This document shows, piece by piece, positions 26,761-36,287 of a stretch of 45,309 nucleotides of DNA. The notes under the pieces are model-generated. The model was given only the letters and a program-made list of their open reading frames with translations, was not told the DNA's origin and searched no databases. Position 1 is the stretch's first letter. Each line of letters starts with the position of its first letter. Source of the stretch: an uncultured Pelagibacteraceae bacterium (lineage in GTDB: Bacteria; Pseudomonadota; Alphaproteobacteria; Pelagibacterales; Pelagibacteraceae); assembly GCA_902592445.1 (NCBI GenBank), contig CACJEN010000008.1, positions 1-45,309 on the forward strand, written 5' to 3'. Both the position numbers and the translations under genes were made by a program.

Positions 26761-27662
26761 AGAGGAAAATTTTTTAACGATATAAAAATTACGATAGGTA
26801 AAGTTATAAATGACATTATTGTTGAGACAACTATTGTACTTGCAACACTATCCGTTATGGTTTTTGGAGAATAAATAGCAGCTATAAGATAATTTAAGAC
26901 AGCACTAGGCATAGATGCTTGAATAAGAAGTACTCCAGCAGCAAAACCGGATAAATCAAAATAAATAATAATTAAAAAACCTATTAATGGACCTAAAATA
27001 ACTCTTCCTATTGATGCAAATATTGCATTTTTTAAAGAAAAAACTTTTAATTTTGTTAAAGCAATTCCTAAAGACATAAGAATTAAAAAGATAGTTGCAA
27101 ATGTTAATAACTCAGTCAAATTAATTACTACTTGAGGCATATTAATTTCAAAATACAAAAATAGGACTGATATAACAATTGCATAAAATGGTGGACTTTT
27201 AATCAACACTGTAAAATTAAATTTTCTATCAGCTAAAAAAATTCCAAGTGTAAAATGGAGTAATACAATTAAAGATGATATTGCAGCTGCAACCCCAAGT
27301 CCTTGTGCACCATAAGCAAATAAACATATAGGTATACCCATATTACCAGTGTTAGGTAGAATTAGAGGAGGAAGTTCTCTTATTATATCCTTAGTATTCA
27401 ACATAAATAAGATGACAATTCCAAGTATAATAAAACCTAAAATTGCAAGAAGATAAAAGAAAAAATAGTCTTTAAAAATCTGAAAATTTATTCCAGTTGA
27501 GGTAATAGCGTATATTACCATCGCAGGTGTACCTATGTTAGATGCAAAATTTGTAATAAAAGTAGTATCAAATTTCTTATCTTTTTTACCCAAATAGTAG
27601 CCAATACCTACAATAAAAAAGACGGGAAATACTACTTCAAAAAGTTTTAAGTATATTTCCAT
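26757..27662 (-). CDS. AEC-family permease (auxin efflux carrier-like)
   Basis: 301 residues with about ten transmembrane segments. Opening EVVFPVFFIVGIGYYLGKKDKKFD, the PPLILPNTGNMGIPICLFAYG motif with the conserved N-x-G-N-x-G core, and the late QASMPSAVLNYLIAAIYS segment are AEC family marks. Bacterial members move malonate, malate or other organic acids. It shares one base with the upstream hydrolase gene, extending the minus-strand run. Confidence 0.9.
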   Translation of the reverse strand: MEIYLKLFEVVFPVFFIVGIGYYLGKKDKKFDTTFITNFASNIGTPAMVIYAITSTGINFQIFKDYFFFYLLAILGFIILGIVILFMLNTKDIIRELPPLILPNTGNMGIPICLFAYGAQGLGVAAAISSLIVLLHFTLGIFLADRKFNFTVLIKSPPFYAIVISVLFLYFEINMPQVVINLTELLTFATIFLILMSLGIALTKLKVFSLKNAIFASIGRVILGPLIGFLIIIYFDLSGFAAGVLLIQASMPSAVLNYLIAAIYSPKTITDSVASTIVVSTIMSFITLPIVIFISLKNFPL

Positions 27663-28435
27663 TATATTAAAAAGCTCATACCATCATAGGCAGGAACAAC
27701 AGATTTAGGCAGATGCTTCTGTATCTTAACATAATCAATTTCATTATTCATATTAGTTAAAATTGTTTTTTTTGGTTTGATAATTTTAACTAAATTTAAA
27801 ACTTGATCTAAATTAAAATGGGATGGGTGTGGATCGTATCTTAAACAATCGACAATAAAGTAATTTAATTTTTTAAGTCTTGAGTAGTCTTTTTCACTGA
27901 TTTTGCTTACATCACTAACATAAGCGCACGAGTTATTAATTTTATACAATATACTATTAATTTTTCCATGTTTGACAGGAAAAGACTCAATTTGAACCTT
28001 TGATTTTTTTACCTTGAATGTATGTTTTTTTTTTAACTTGTTAAGATTGAAAATTGCGGGATAACCATGATTATTTTTGAAACAGTAACTAAAAGATTTT
28101 AATAAATAATCAGAAGTCATTTTATCTGCAAAGACATCTAATTTTTTTCTATTTTTTAGGAAAAAAACCCTTAATTCATTAATACCATGAGTCTGATCGC
28201 CATGTAGATGTGTGTAAAAAACTTTATCTATATTTTTAATTTTATTTTTTAATAATTGGGTTTTTAAATCAGGAGATGTATCAATTAATATATTGAATTT
28301 ATCATGAGTTACTAAAGCAGAACATCTTGATCTAAAATTTTGCTTTATTTTTGGATTACATTTACCAAAATATCCATCAATTCTTGGTATACCTAGAGAA
28401 CTACCTGACCCTAATATTGTAAATCTAGTTTTCAT
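27662..28435 (-). CDS. MBL-fold metal-dependent phosphodiesterase (PhnP-like)
   Basis: 257 residues from the ATG at 28433-28435; an in-frame upstream ATG would add 20 residues (MINLAWI...) inside tatD and does not look like family sequence. MBL motifs: TILGSGSSLGIPRI, LIDTSPDL, THLHGDQTHGINEL (HxHxDH-type metal site), FPVKHGKI, YVSDVS and HPSHFNLDQ. Relatives cleave cyclic phosphodiesters such as phosphoribosyl cyclic phosphate. Overlaps tatD by 11 bases; the metG-tatD-MBL order is common in proteobacteria. Confidence 0.85.
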   Translation of the reverse strand: MKTRFTILGSGSSLGIPRIDGYFGKCNPKIKQNFRSRCSALVTHDKFNILIDTSPDLKTQLLKNKIKNIDKVFYTHLHGDQTHGINELRVFFLKNRKKLDVFADKMTSDYLLKSFSYCFKNNHGYPAIFNLNKLKKKHTFKVKKSKVQIESFPVKHGKINSILYKINNSCAYVSDVSKISEKDYSRLKKLNYFIVDCLRYDPHPSHFNLDQVLNLVKIIKPKKTILTNMNNEIDYVKIQKHLPKSVVPAYDGMSFLI

Positions 28436-29195
28436 TATTGAAAAATAGTGTTTCAAAATTCTGGGTAGTAATATGATCCATGCTAGATTTATCAATCTCC
28501 TTTAGTTTAGATAAATGTTGAAGGGTATATTGAATAAAACTTGGCTCGTTTTTTTTTCCTCTCATAGGAATAGGTGCTAAAAAAGGACTATCGGTTTCTA
28601 TTAATATTTTATCATTTGGTAAAAACTTAAATGTATCTTGTAATTCAACACTATTTTTAAAGGTAATAATCCCACTTGCCGAAAAATATGCGTTAAGATC
28701 AAGAAGTTTTTTTGCAAATTCTTTTGACCCAGTAAAACAATGCATAAGTATTTTAGGATTGCTATTTTTATAATCATTTAAAATTGAAAAAGTTTCATTT
28801 TCTGCATCTCTAGAATGAACTATTATTGGACAATTGCATTCAATTGAAGCCTCTATATGAATTTTAAAGCTTTCTATTTGAGTTTCTTTTGGACTATTTT
28901 CATAATAATAATCTAATCCCGTCTCCCCTACTCCAATTATTTTTCGATTTTTTTTAAACTCTTGAACAATATAGTTTTTTTCAAAATTTGAAGTTTGAAC
29001 TTCGTGTGGATGGATACCTATTGATCCATAAATCATTGGATCTTGGTTTATTAAATTTAAGATATTTTTATAACTGTTGAGATTAGTTGAAATAGTTAAA
29101 AGTTTATCAATTCCAACTTCTTTTGATCTTTCTAAAATATCGTTTAGATTATTTATTAAAGGCTCGTGATCTAGGTGACAATGTGAATCAATCAT
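28425..29195 (-). CDS. tatD: TatD-family metal-dependent DNase
   Basis: 256 residues, amidohydrolase TIM barrel. Metal-binding MIDSHCHLD, IHPHEV, GVGETGLDYYY, IVHSRDAE, LMHCFTGS and IETDSPFLAP are all present. TatD proteins are 3'-5' exonucleases linked to repair and DNA turnover. The start overlaps the metG stop by 8 bases. Confidence 0.93.
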   Translation of the reverse strand: MIDSHCHLDHEPLINNLNDILERSKEVGIDKLLTISTNLNSYKNILNLINQDPMIYGSIGIHPHEVQTSNFEKNYIVQEFKKNRKIIGVGETGLDYYYENSPKETQIESFKIHIEASIECNCPIIVHSRDAENETFSILNDYKNSNPKILMHCFTGSKEFAKKLLDLNAYFSASGIITFKNSVELQDTFKFLPNDKILIETDSPFLAPIPMRGKKNEPSFIQYTLQHLSKLKEIDKSSMDHITTQNFETLFFNNEN

Positions 29196-30717
29196 TTTCT
29201 ATCTTTTTAAATAATATATTTAATTTTCCAATATTTTTTCCACTTTCTAGAAATTTATGATTATTAATGTCTTCAAATTTTAGTTTGTCGTTATTAATGT
29301 CAAATATTTTTAGAACCTTAATGGTTGTATCAGGTATAACTGGATTTAATAGTATAGAAATTTTTCTAATTAGATCTAAAGCGATATAAACAATTGTATT
29401 CAATCTATTTTTATCATTTTTTTTCTTCCAAGGTTCTTGATCATTAAAATATTTGTTTGATGAAAAAAGCATATCTACAATAAATTTCATATAATCATTG
29501 ATGTTTTGATTGTCTATTAAATCTCTCAAATATTCTAAATTTTCGAAATTTTTCAAAATCTCCAAATCATCATTTATAAAATCACTAGTTGGGATTTTCG
29601 AACCACAATTTTTTTCACAAAAAGCCAAAACTCTTTGACATAGGTTTCCATAATTATTTGCTAAATCACTATTTATACAACTTTCAAGCTTTTCTTGAGA
29701 AATATTTCCATCATTGCCAAAGGAAACCTCTTTCAAAAGATAATATCTAAGAGTATCTAACCCATATACATTTATAATTTCTAATGGATCGAGTATGTTC
29801 CCCTTTGATTTAGACATTTTTTCATCTCCAGATAATATCCAACCATGACCATAAACTCTTTTAGGCAAAGGTAATTTAGCTGCCATTAAAAAAGCTGGCC
29901 AATAAATTGCATGAAATCTTAATATATCTTTTCCAATTATATGAACATCAGCAGGCCAAAAATTTTTATATAATTCGTCTTTAGTATTTGGATAATTTAA
30001 AGCACTTAAATAATTGGTAAGTGCATCTAACCATACATAAATAATATGGTCATTATTTGAAGGAATTTTAATACCCCAGGAAAATGTTTTTCTACTAACA
30101 GACAAATCTTTTAAACCATTTTTAACAAAACTAATGACTTCATTCCTTCTTCCCTCTGGTAAGATAAATTTTGGATTTTCATCATAAAACTTTAGTAATG
30201 GTTTTTCCCATTCAGATAATTTAAAAAAAAAGGATTCCTCTTCTACCCACTCTACTGGGGATCCAGAACTTATAACAAAATGTTTATTTTCTTTACTTTC
30301 TATTTCATCAGGTTGATAAAATGCTTCATCAGAAACAGAATACCACCCCTCATATTTAGACATATAAATTTGATTTTGATCCTCTAGAATTTTCCATAAA
30401 TGTTGAACAGATTTAATATGCCTTTGTTCGGTAGTTCTAATGAAATCAGTATTTGATAAATTTAGTGTCTTAGACAAATTTTCAAAAGTTTTAGATATTT
30501 GATCACAAAAATCTTTTGGCTTCATGTTGTTTTTTTCTGCAGATCTTTGAATTTTTAAACCATGTTCATCGGTACCAGTTAAAAATTGAACTGAATAACC
30601 ATCATTTCTTTTAAACCTTGCAAAAAAATCAGAAACAATACTAGAATAAGCATGTCCCATATGTGGTTTTGCTGAAGGATAATAAATAGGAGTGGTTATA
30701 TAGAAATTTTTAATCAT
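29188..30717 (-). CDS. metG: Methionyl-tRNA synthetase
   Basis: Class I synthetase of 509 residues. HIGH-type motif PSAKPHMGHAYS, FLTGTDEHGLKIQRSAEKN, KYEGWYSVSDEAFYQPDE, FHAIYWPAFLMAA and the KMSKS loop DEKMSKSKGNILDP are present, followed by the helical anticodon-binding domain (about 360-500). The connective-peptide zinc cysteines are absent and there is no C-terminal tRNA-binding extension, which matches the short alphaproteobacterial type. Overlaps the holB 3' part by 4 bases. Confidence 0.97.
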   Translation of the reverse strand: MIKNFYITTPIYYPSAKPHMGHAYSSIVSDFFARFKRNDGYSVQFLTGTDEHGLKIQRSAEKNNMKPKDFCDQISKTFENLSKTLNLSNTDFIRTTEQRHIKSVQHLWKILEDQNQIYMSKYEGWYSVSDEAFYQPDEIESKENKHFVISSGSPVEWVEEESFFFKLSEWEKPLLKFYDENPKFILPEGRRNEVISFVKNGLKDLSVSRKTFSWGIKIPSNNDHIIYVWLDALTNYLSALNYPNTKDELYKNFWPADVHIIGKDILRFHAIYWPAFLMAAKLPLPKRVYGHGWILSGDEKMSKSKGNILDPLEIINVYGLDTLRYYLLKEVSFGNDGNISQEKLESCINSDLANNYGNLCQRVLAFCEKNCGSKIPTSDFINDDLEILKNFENLEYLRDLIDNQNINDYMKFIVDMLFSSNKYFNDQEPWKKKNDKNRLNTIVYIALDLIRKISILLNPVIPDTTIKVLKIFDINNDKLKFEDINNHKFLESGKNIGKLNILFKKIEND

Positions 30718-31621
30718 TTTAATAAATCTTTAAATTCTAAAAAAAAAGTCTCGATATCAAGATTATATTTTTTAACGTTTGATAATTTTTTTAAAAAATA
30801 TTCTTTTGCTTTAAAAATATTTTTTTTATGGGCATTTATATTTTTATAAAAGTATAATTCAATAAAAAGATTAAGATTTGATAATATAAATTCATCTTTT
30901 AAATGCGATGGGTTTATTGTGATCTCATATAATAAATCTTCAATGCTAAAATTTTGAATATCTAAGTTATTTTCATTAAAATAGTTTGATAAATTTATTA
31001 GAAAAACAGGATTATGATAATAATTTTTAAAATCTAAAGAAATTTGATCATATACATTTTCAGAAAAATAAGAGTTAACAATATTTTCTACAAATTGATT
31101 TTTTAAATTTACTTTAAATTCTATGCATCTTGATTTTAAAGTTTCTAAGACAGTTTTGTTTGAATTATGTGTTAAAATAAAAGAAAAATTGTTATTTGGC
31201 TCTTCTAGAGATTTTAATAATGCATTTACAGAATTTACATTAAGAAGATCTACATCCTCAATTAATACAAATCGTGTTTTATTATTAAATGATGAACTAT
31301 TTTGAAATTTTATCATTTCTCTTATTTGGCCTATATCAATATTTTTTTATCTTTTTTTTTATGAATTTTAAAAACATTCGGATGCGCATTACTTTCAAAT
31401 AATTTATAAGATTTATTACTAGGATTGATTTGAAGCTTTTTTAGATCATATTCATATGTCTCGTTTTTAGACAAAATATAATTTAGAAGATGTTTTGATA
31501 ATACGCCTTTACCTATTCCTTGAGCCCCACTTAATAATAATTTATTTGGAAGTCTATTTGAATTATATAAGTTAATTAAATCATTCAATACATCGCTTAA
31601 GCCTATTAGTGTATTTGACAT
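30714..31621 (-). CDS. holB: DNA polymerase III delta' subunit, split by a single-base frameshift
   Basis: Clamp-loader subunit. Two frames together make one protein: the N-terminal 96 codons (31621-31331) carry LLLSGAQGIGKGVLSKHLL (Walker A) and end ...HKKKDKKILI-stop; the C-terminal part continues in another frame as IDIGQIREMIKFQ, VLIEDVDLLNVNSVNALLKSLEEP and LKSRCIEF. The junction is in A7 (31342-31348 on the plus strand as T7). One extra A restores DKK-N-IDIGQIREM, the conserved sequence of the family. Altering the nearby A9 run would give an immediate stop, so the shift lies in A7 or just after. Possible causes are a sequencing indel, transcriptional slippage or ribosomal frameshifting. 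The protein is essential in known bacteria, so true loss is unlikely. Confidence 0.85.
31342..31348 (-). other. Frameshift site in holB (A7 run)
   Basis: Minus strand reads GAT-AAA-AAA-ATA-TTG-ATA-TAG in the upstream frame; the downstream frame reads AAT-ATT-GAT-ATA-GGC across the same bases. The shift equals a missing A or a -1 slip on the run. Confidence 0.75.
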
Positions 31622-31625
31622 TCAA

Positions 31626-32249
31626 TTATTTTGCTATTTTTGTAAATTCTTTGATAATTCTATTTAAATTTTCAGCAGGTGTCGAATTATTCGAATCTAA
31701 TAAAACGTATTTTTTTTTATTTTTCGATAATTTAAGAAAGCCCTTTTGAACTTTATTATAAAAGCTAATTTTAAAATTATCATATCTATTGTTATTTGAT
31801 CTTATTTTTAATCTTTTATTCATATTCTCACTATTTACAGTACATAAAAAGGTAATATCTGGTTTAAATTTACCAATAATATAAGAATTTAAATTTTTTA
31901 TTATATTCAAATTTAAACCCATACCATAATGTTGATAAGCTACTGTAGAGTCTGAAAATCTATCAATTAAGATTATTCTTTTTTGGTAATTTTTGTTAAT
32001 AATTTTTGAAATGTTTTCAGATCTAGAAGCTAATATTAATAACAAATCAGTTTTTTTATCTAATTTATTGCTCTTTGATAACATTATTTTTCTTAATTTT
32101 TCTGAAAATTTTGTACCCCCAGGCTCTCTTATCTTTATAAATTGATATTTATTTTTTTTTAAAAATTTCGAAAAATTATTAATATTTGTTGATTTTCCTG
32201 AAGCTTCAATTCCTTCAAAAATAATTACAGGGTATTTTTTTTTATACAT
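31626..32249 (-). CDS. tmk: Thymidylate kinase
   Basis: Phosphorylates dTMP to dTDP. 207 residues: P-loop FEGIEASGKSTN (residues 11-22), IREPGGTKFSEKLR, LILASRSENI and IILIDRFSDSTVAYQHYGMG. The P-loop has Ala-Ser where many Tmks have Gly-Ala, a tolerated variant. Four bases separate it from holB and it overlaps dacA by 8 bases. dacA-tmk-holB-metG is the usual alphaproteobacterial order. Confidence 0.94.
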   Translation of the reverse strand: MYKKKYPVIIFEGIEASGKSTNINNFSKFLKKNKYQFIKIREPGGTKFSEKLRKIMLSKSNKLDKKTDLLLILASRSENISKIINKNYQKRIILIDRFSDSTVAYQHYGMGLNLNIIKNLNSYIIGKFKPDITFLCTVNSENMNKRLKIRSNNNRYDNFKISFYNKVQKGFLKLSKNKKKYVLLDSNNSTPAENLNRIIKEFTKIAK

Positions 32250-33399
32250 CGCCCCATATTAAAAAATTTATTGAGCTTAGGATACGGGAAATTATATTTT
32301 GTTTTTGAACACTTTCTGATGCAAATAAATCATAGTTACCAACTACCTCATCTTTATAAGTAATCTTCATTTTTCCAATTACTTCATTTTTTTCTATCGG
32401 TGCCTCCAGAGGTCCTTCATAATTAACTGTTACTTTAAGATATTTTTTTTTTGCCTTGGGAATTGTTTTATAGATGTCTGATGAAATATGTGCTTTAACT
32501 TTTTTCTGTTTACCTTGCCAAACATCTAACTCTGATATTACATCGTTTTTTTTGCCAATTAATATTGTATCAAATTTTGTTAATCCCCAAGTCAACAACT
32601 TTGCAGATTGTCTAGATCTATCATTTTTTGAATTAAAACCACTACCAACAGCAATTAATCTTCTGTTCTTTTTTTTTATTGAGGATGCTAATGAATATTT
32701 TTCAACTGCAAGATAACCAGTTTTAATTCCATCAGCTCCCATATTTTTATACAATAAAGGATTTCTATTTCCTTGAGTAATAGGATCACCACCGGTTCTA
32801 TCCCACGTAAATTCTTTTTCTTTGTAGTAATGATAATATTCTGGATAATTTTTGATTAAATAATTAGACATTATTAAAATATCTCGAACTGTAGAGTAAT
32901 TATTTGGGTCATTGATACCTGATGAATTTGAAAAATTGGTATTTTCCATCCCTATCTCAAGCGCCTTTTCAGTCATTAATACAGCAAATTCCTCCTCTGT
33001 ACCTGCAATACCCTCTGCCAATGCAATGCAGGCATCATTACCTGATGCAACTATTATACCTCTTAAAAGATTTTCAACTGATACTTCATCTCCAACCATT
33101 ATAAACATAGACGAATATCCTGCTGTAGATAGCCTCCAAGCATTTTCAGATACTATAAATTTTTCATCTAGTGTAAGTTCTCCTTTTTTAATTAAATCAA
33201 AAGCAATAATTGAAGTCATAATTTTTGTCATAGATGCAGGATATATTGAAATGTCTGCATCCTTTTCATAAAGAATTTCACCAGATAAATAATCTTGTAG
33301 TATTGCAGTTTTAGCATTTACGCTAATAATTGCATTTGATTTGGATGAAAATAAAATTAAAGAAAATAAAATTAAAATAAGTTTTATAGAATTCTGCAT
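32242..33399 (-). CDS. dacA: D-alanyl-D-alanine carboxypeptidase (PBP5/6 type)
   Basis: Trims the stem peptide of peptidoglycan in the periplasm. 385 residues with a signal peptide (1-23, ending SNA), then the S11 catalytic domain with YPASMTKIM (S56xxK59), SGN at 119-121 and KTG at 226-228, followed by a C-terminal beta domain with VTVNYEGPLEAPIEKNE. The end of the protein (SINFLIWGDV) may form a membrane-associating helix. One base separates it from the RlpA-like lipoprotein gene. Confidence 0.95.
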   Translation of the reverse strand: MQNSIKLILILFSLILFSSKSNAIISVNAKTAILQDYLSGEILYEKDADISIYPASMTKIMTSIIAFDLIKKGELTLDEKFIVSENAWRLSTAGYSSMFIMVGDEVSVENLLRGIIVASGNDACIALAEGIAGTEEEFAVLMTEKALEIGMENTNFSNSSGINDPNNYSTVRDILIMSNYLIKNYPEYYHYYKEKEFTWDRTGGDPITQGNRNPLLYKNMGADGIKTGYLAVEKYSLASSIKKKNRRLIAVGSGFNSKNDRSRQSAKLLTWGLTKFDTILIGKKNDVISELDVWQGKQKKVKAHISSDIYKTIPKAKKKYLKVTVNYEGPLEAPIEKNEVIGKMKITYKDEVVGNYDLFASESVQKQNIISRILSSINFLIWGDV

Positions 33400-33400
33400 T

Positions 33401-34162
33401 TTATAATTTAATTATATCTATATTATCAAAGTCCATTAGATTTATTTTATCGAACTCAATTTTAATAGACTTTATATTATCAAAGGGTCCTTTATAAACC
33501 CTATAAACATTATTATTTATCTTATCTATTGAAATATTACTTAAGTTGTACTCATCAATTAATCTTTTTTTAAGAATTAAAGCCGAATCTTCAAAATATA
33601 AGTCTGCAAATTTAATGATATAATTAAACTCCCTCTTTTTTAATTTTAATTTATTTGTTTTTTTTAATTTATTTGTTTCATCACCCAAATTTTCAATAGT
33701 AATGCCATCTACAGGAGCTTTATCTGCTACTTTTTTCTCTTCTTTAAATGTTTTAGCTTTCTTTGCAACAAATGTACCACTGGTATTTATTGTTTGAACG
33801 GCAATATAAGGCTCTGATAAATCAATTTCTAATTCTTCTGCTATTCTTTTAGATATAACAGCATTATAAAAAAAAGGATATTTAGATTTTTTACCTATTT
33901 TAGCTAAAATATATTTTCCATTTAATAAATTTGTTACTTTTACTGGAGTATCATATTTCAATTTATTATTTAAAATTATAAGCGATCTTTCATCTATTTT
34001 TTTATTTACAATTTTATTTTTATAAAGTTGCTCATCATAAATTAAGGCAAACCCTTTGTTTGAAAAGTTTTCAAAATTACTACTATATTCTAAATTAGTA
34101 TATCTTTGTTCGCATGCAAATAAAAAAGTTAAAAGAAGTATAAGAGGAATTTTATAATTCAT
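33401..34162 (-). CDS. RlpA-like lipoprotein with C-terminal SPOR domain
   Basis: 253 residues. Lipoprotein signal with LFAC (Cys17); a double-psi beta-barrel-like region at about 35-125 (GFALIYDEQLYKNK, DTPVKVTNLLNGKYILAKIG, AVISKRIAEELEI); a charged linker; and a SPOR domain at about 185-253 (YIIKFADLYFEDSALILKKRL, VYRVYKGPF) that would bind denuded septal glycan. The positions of the RlpA catalytic His and Asp are replaced, so lytic transglycosylase activity is doubtful. It sits between mltB and dacA, both wall enzymes, and overlaps mltB by 11 bases. Confidence 0.82.
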   Translation of the reverse strand: MNYKIPLILLLTFLFACEQRYTNLEYSSNFENFSNKGFALIYDEQLYKNKIVNKKIDERSLIILNNKLKYDTPVKVTNLLNGKYILAKIGKKSKYPFFYNAVISKRIAEELEIDLSEPYIAVQTINTSGTFVAKKAKTFKEEKKVADKAPVDGITIENLGDETNKLKKTNKLKLKKREFNYIIKFADLYFEDSALILKKRLIDEYNLSNISIDKINNNVYRVYKGPFDNIKSIKIEFDKINLMDFDNIDIIKL

Positions 34163-35150
34163 CTTTAAATTTATCTTTTAAGGTACAAACAGCTAATGCA
34201 AACCTTAATGACCTGTTCCATTTTAATATTAAATCATAATTATCAAAAACTATATAAGCGGGTGAAAACTTTTTTGCATTTTCAACAATGTCAACATCAG
34301 GTGTAATAATTGCTGAATTAAGATTATTAAATTGTTTTAAGTAACCACTATTTTCTATGTACTTTGAAAAATACTTTACTTTTCTTTTATTATTTAGTTT
34401 TTTGGCTGAAGTATTTAAAAATTCTAGCGGGATATCATCTTTTAGATTTATTTTATAAAAACATGGGATATCATTATTCCACCCTAAATTTTTTATATAA
34501 TTAGCAGCTGATGCAAATGAGTCTTCAATATTTTTTAAATCAATTTTTTTATCATTGTTATAATCAATTGCGTGGTTAGTAATTGTTGATGGCATAAATT
34601 GAAAATTTCCAAAAGCTCCAGCCCAAGATCCAAATAAAGTGTCAGGATCAATTATATTTGCATCAACTAATTTTAATAAAGTTATGAGTTCAGATGTAAA
34701 AAATTTGCTACGTCTTTTATCAAAACTTAGTGTAGCTAACGAAGAAACAATGTCCATTTTTCCAAGATATGTACCAAAATTAGTTTCTATACCCATCAAT
34801 GCTAATAAAAGATTTTTATCAACTAAAAACTCGTGAGATACAGTTTCAATTAATTTTTGATTTGACTTATAAAGATTTCTGCCCTTGACAACTTTTTTTT
34901 GAGATGTTCGTTTTGATATATAAGTATAAGTATCCTCATAAAATTCAGGTTGATATCTGTCATATTTAATTACATCAGGAAGAAATCTTGAATTATCTAT
35001 TACTCTATTTAGTGTTTTTATACTAATACCTTCATCTAGTGCCTTTTTTTTAAAGTCAATCTTCCAATTTTCAAAATCTGAGGCAGATAAAAATTTAAAG
35101 CTAAATAAAAAAAAGATTATATTTATTATAAATATTTTAGTTATTTTCAT
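34152..35150 (-). CDS. mltB: Lytic murein transglycosylase B
   Basis: Cleaves the glycan backbone of peptidoglycan. I chose the ATG at 35150 (MKITKIF..., 332 residues), which gives a proper signal peptide ending LSASD; a more upstream ATG lies inside rarD. Family motifs: LLALMGIETNFGTYLG with the catalytic Glu, SWAGAFGNFQFMPSTI, then DYNNDKKIDL and SAANYIKNLGW. No lipobox, so it is probably a soluble periplasmic form. Overlaps rarD by 14 bases and the RlpA gene by 11. Confidence 0.92.
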   Translation of the reverse strand: MKITKIFIINIIFFLFSFKFLSASDFENWKIDFKKKALDEGISIKTLNRVIDNSRFLPDVIKYDRYQPEFYEDTYTYISKRTSQKKVVKGRNLYKSNQKLIETVSHEFLVDKNLLLALMGIETNFGTYLGKMDIVSSLATLSFDKRRSKFFTSELITLLKLVDANIIDPDTLFGSWAGAFGNFQFMPSTITNHAIDYNNDKKIDLKNIEDSFASAANYIKNLGWNNDIPCFYKINLKDDIPLEFLNTSAKKLNNKRKVKYFSKYIENSGYLKQFNNLNSAIITPDVDIVENAKKFSPAYIVFDNYDLILKWNRSLRFALAVCTLKDKFKDEL

Positions 35151-36018
35151 ATAAATCTCTAAGATAAATGAATACAGCAATCCATATTAAAATAAAACTA
35201 ACTAACTGGTTAATATTGAAAGGCTCATTGAACAAAAAATACCCTAAAATAAATTGTAATGTGGGTGTAATATAAAAAATCATACCTGTAGGTCCAAGAC
35301 CACACAATTCTACACCTCTTACATATAAAAATAATGGAATCACTGTCATTGGGCCTGCCATCATAAGAATTAACATCAAAATAGGATTTGATAGTGAGAA
35401 GTCATTAACGTTATTTTGAGTAATAAAATAAAAAACTATTAGTATAAAAGGCAGGATAAATAAACTTTCTATAAATAAACCGATATCTGTAGACACAGAT
35501 ATTTTTTTTCTAAGTAAATTGTAAAAACCCCAACTTAAAGCAACCGATATTCCAACCCATGGTATAGATTTAAAGTCAATCAGAAAGATATAAACTATAG
35601 AAACTATAACTAAAGAAATAGAAACAAATCTTTTCTTATTTAATTTTTCTTTAAAAAAAAAATATCCTAAAAAAACACTTAATATCGGCATAATAAAATA
35701 TCCAAAACTTGCATTTATAACTTGATCAGATGAAACTGCATAAATCCAAACTGCCCAATTTAAAAATATTAATACCCCAGATAAAAATAGAATGAATAAT
35801 TGTTTTTTATTAAATATAATTTCCCTAAAAATCTTCCATTTTGAAAAAATAATTGTTGTTACTAAAAGCGTAACTGCAGTCCACAAACTTCTATGCACAA
35901 CAACTTCTATATGACCTGCAAAAGAAATATACTTAAAATATAAAACACCAAAAAAGCCCCACCAGAAAGATCCAACTGCACTTAAAAACAAACCTTGGTT
36001 AAAACTTTTTTTATTCAT
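35137..36018 (-). CDS. rarD: RarD-type EamA transporter
   Basis: 293 residues with about ten hydrophobic segments. GLFLSAVGSFWWGFFGVLYFKY, the VVVHRSLWTAVTLL segment with conserved HR, LIFLNWAVWIYAVSSDQV, SFGYFIMPILSVFLGYFFFKE and GPTGMIFYITPTLQFILGY are typical of RarD (chloramphenicol-sensitive protein) rather than general EamA. Natural substrate is unknown. First gene of the long minus-strand run ending at 25915. Confidence 0.9.
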   Translation of the reverse strand: MNKKSFNQGLFLSAVGSFWWGFFGVLYFKYISFAGHIEVVVHRSLWTAVTLLVTTIIFSKWKIFREIIFNKKQLFILFLSGVLIFLNWAVWIYAVSSDQVINASFGYFIMPILSVFLGYFFFKEKLNKKRFVSISLVIVSIVYIFLIDFKSIPWVGISVALSWGFYNLLRKKISVSTDIGLFIESLFILPFILIVFYFITQNNVNDFSLSNPILMLILMMAGPMTVIPLFLYVRGVELCGLGPTGMIFYITPTLQFILGYFLFNEPFNINQLVSFILIWIAVFIYLRDLYENN

Positions 36019-36066
36019 AATGAGTTTTTTACTAAAAAGATTTTGACTAACATCTTATCTATTTTA

Positions 36067-36095
36067 TTGATAAAATATATATTAATACTTATAAA
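36067..36095 (+). promoter_or_regulatory. Strong-looking promoter with no matching gene
   Basis: TTGATA (36067-36072), 17-base spacer, TATAAA (36090-36095), pointing right into the 269-base gap between rarD and the caspase gene. GGAGGG (36107-36112) follows immediately and touches an ATG opening only a seven-codon frame. It may drive a small RNA antisense to nothing obvious, or be chance in AT-rich DNA. Confidence 0.35.
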
Positions 36096-36287
36096 GACTA
36101 ACTTACGGAGGGATGACTGTGTTAATGAAGAACTGACATTGAAAGCCAAGTTTAATTTGCTCTCTTTAAGACAATTTACATACTAACTAAGACAATACTA
36201 AATTTTTGAAATTTACCTTTTACTAAAGACACATCACCATTACTTGCCTAGGCTTCAAAACTCTAACTAAAATGTAACGTAGAATGA

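Noticed and set aside
35995..36186. Plus-strand 63-codon frame across the rarD start
   Set aside because: Begins inside rarD on the other strand; no ribosome binding site or recognisable sequence.
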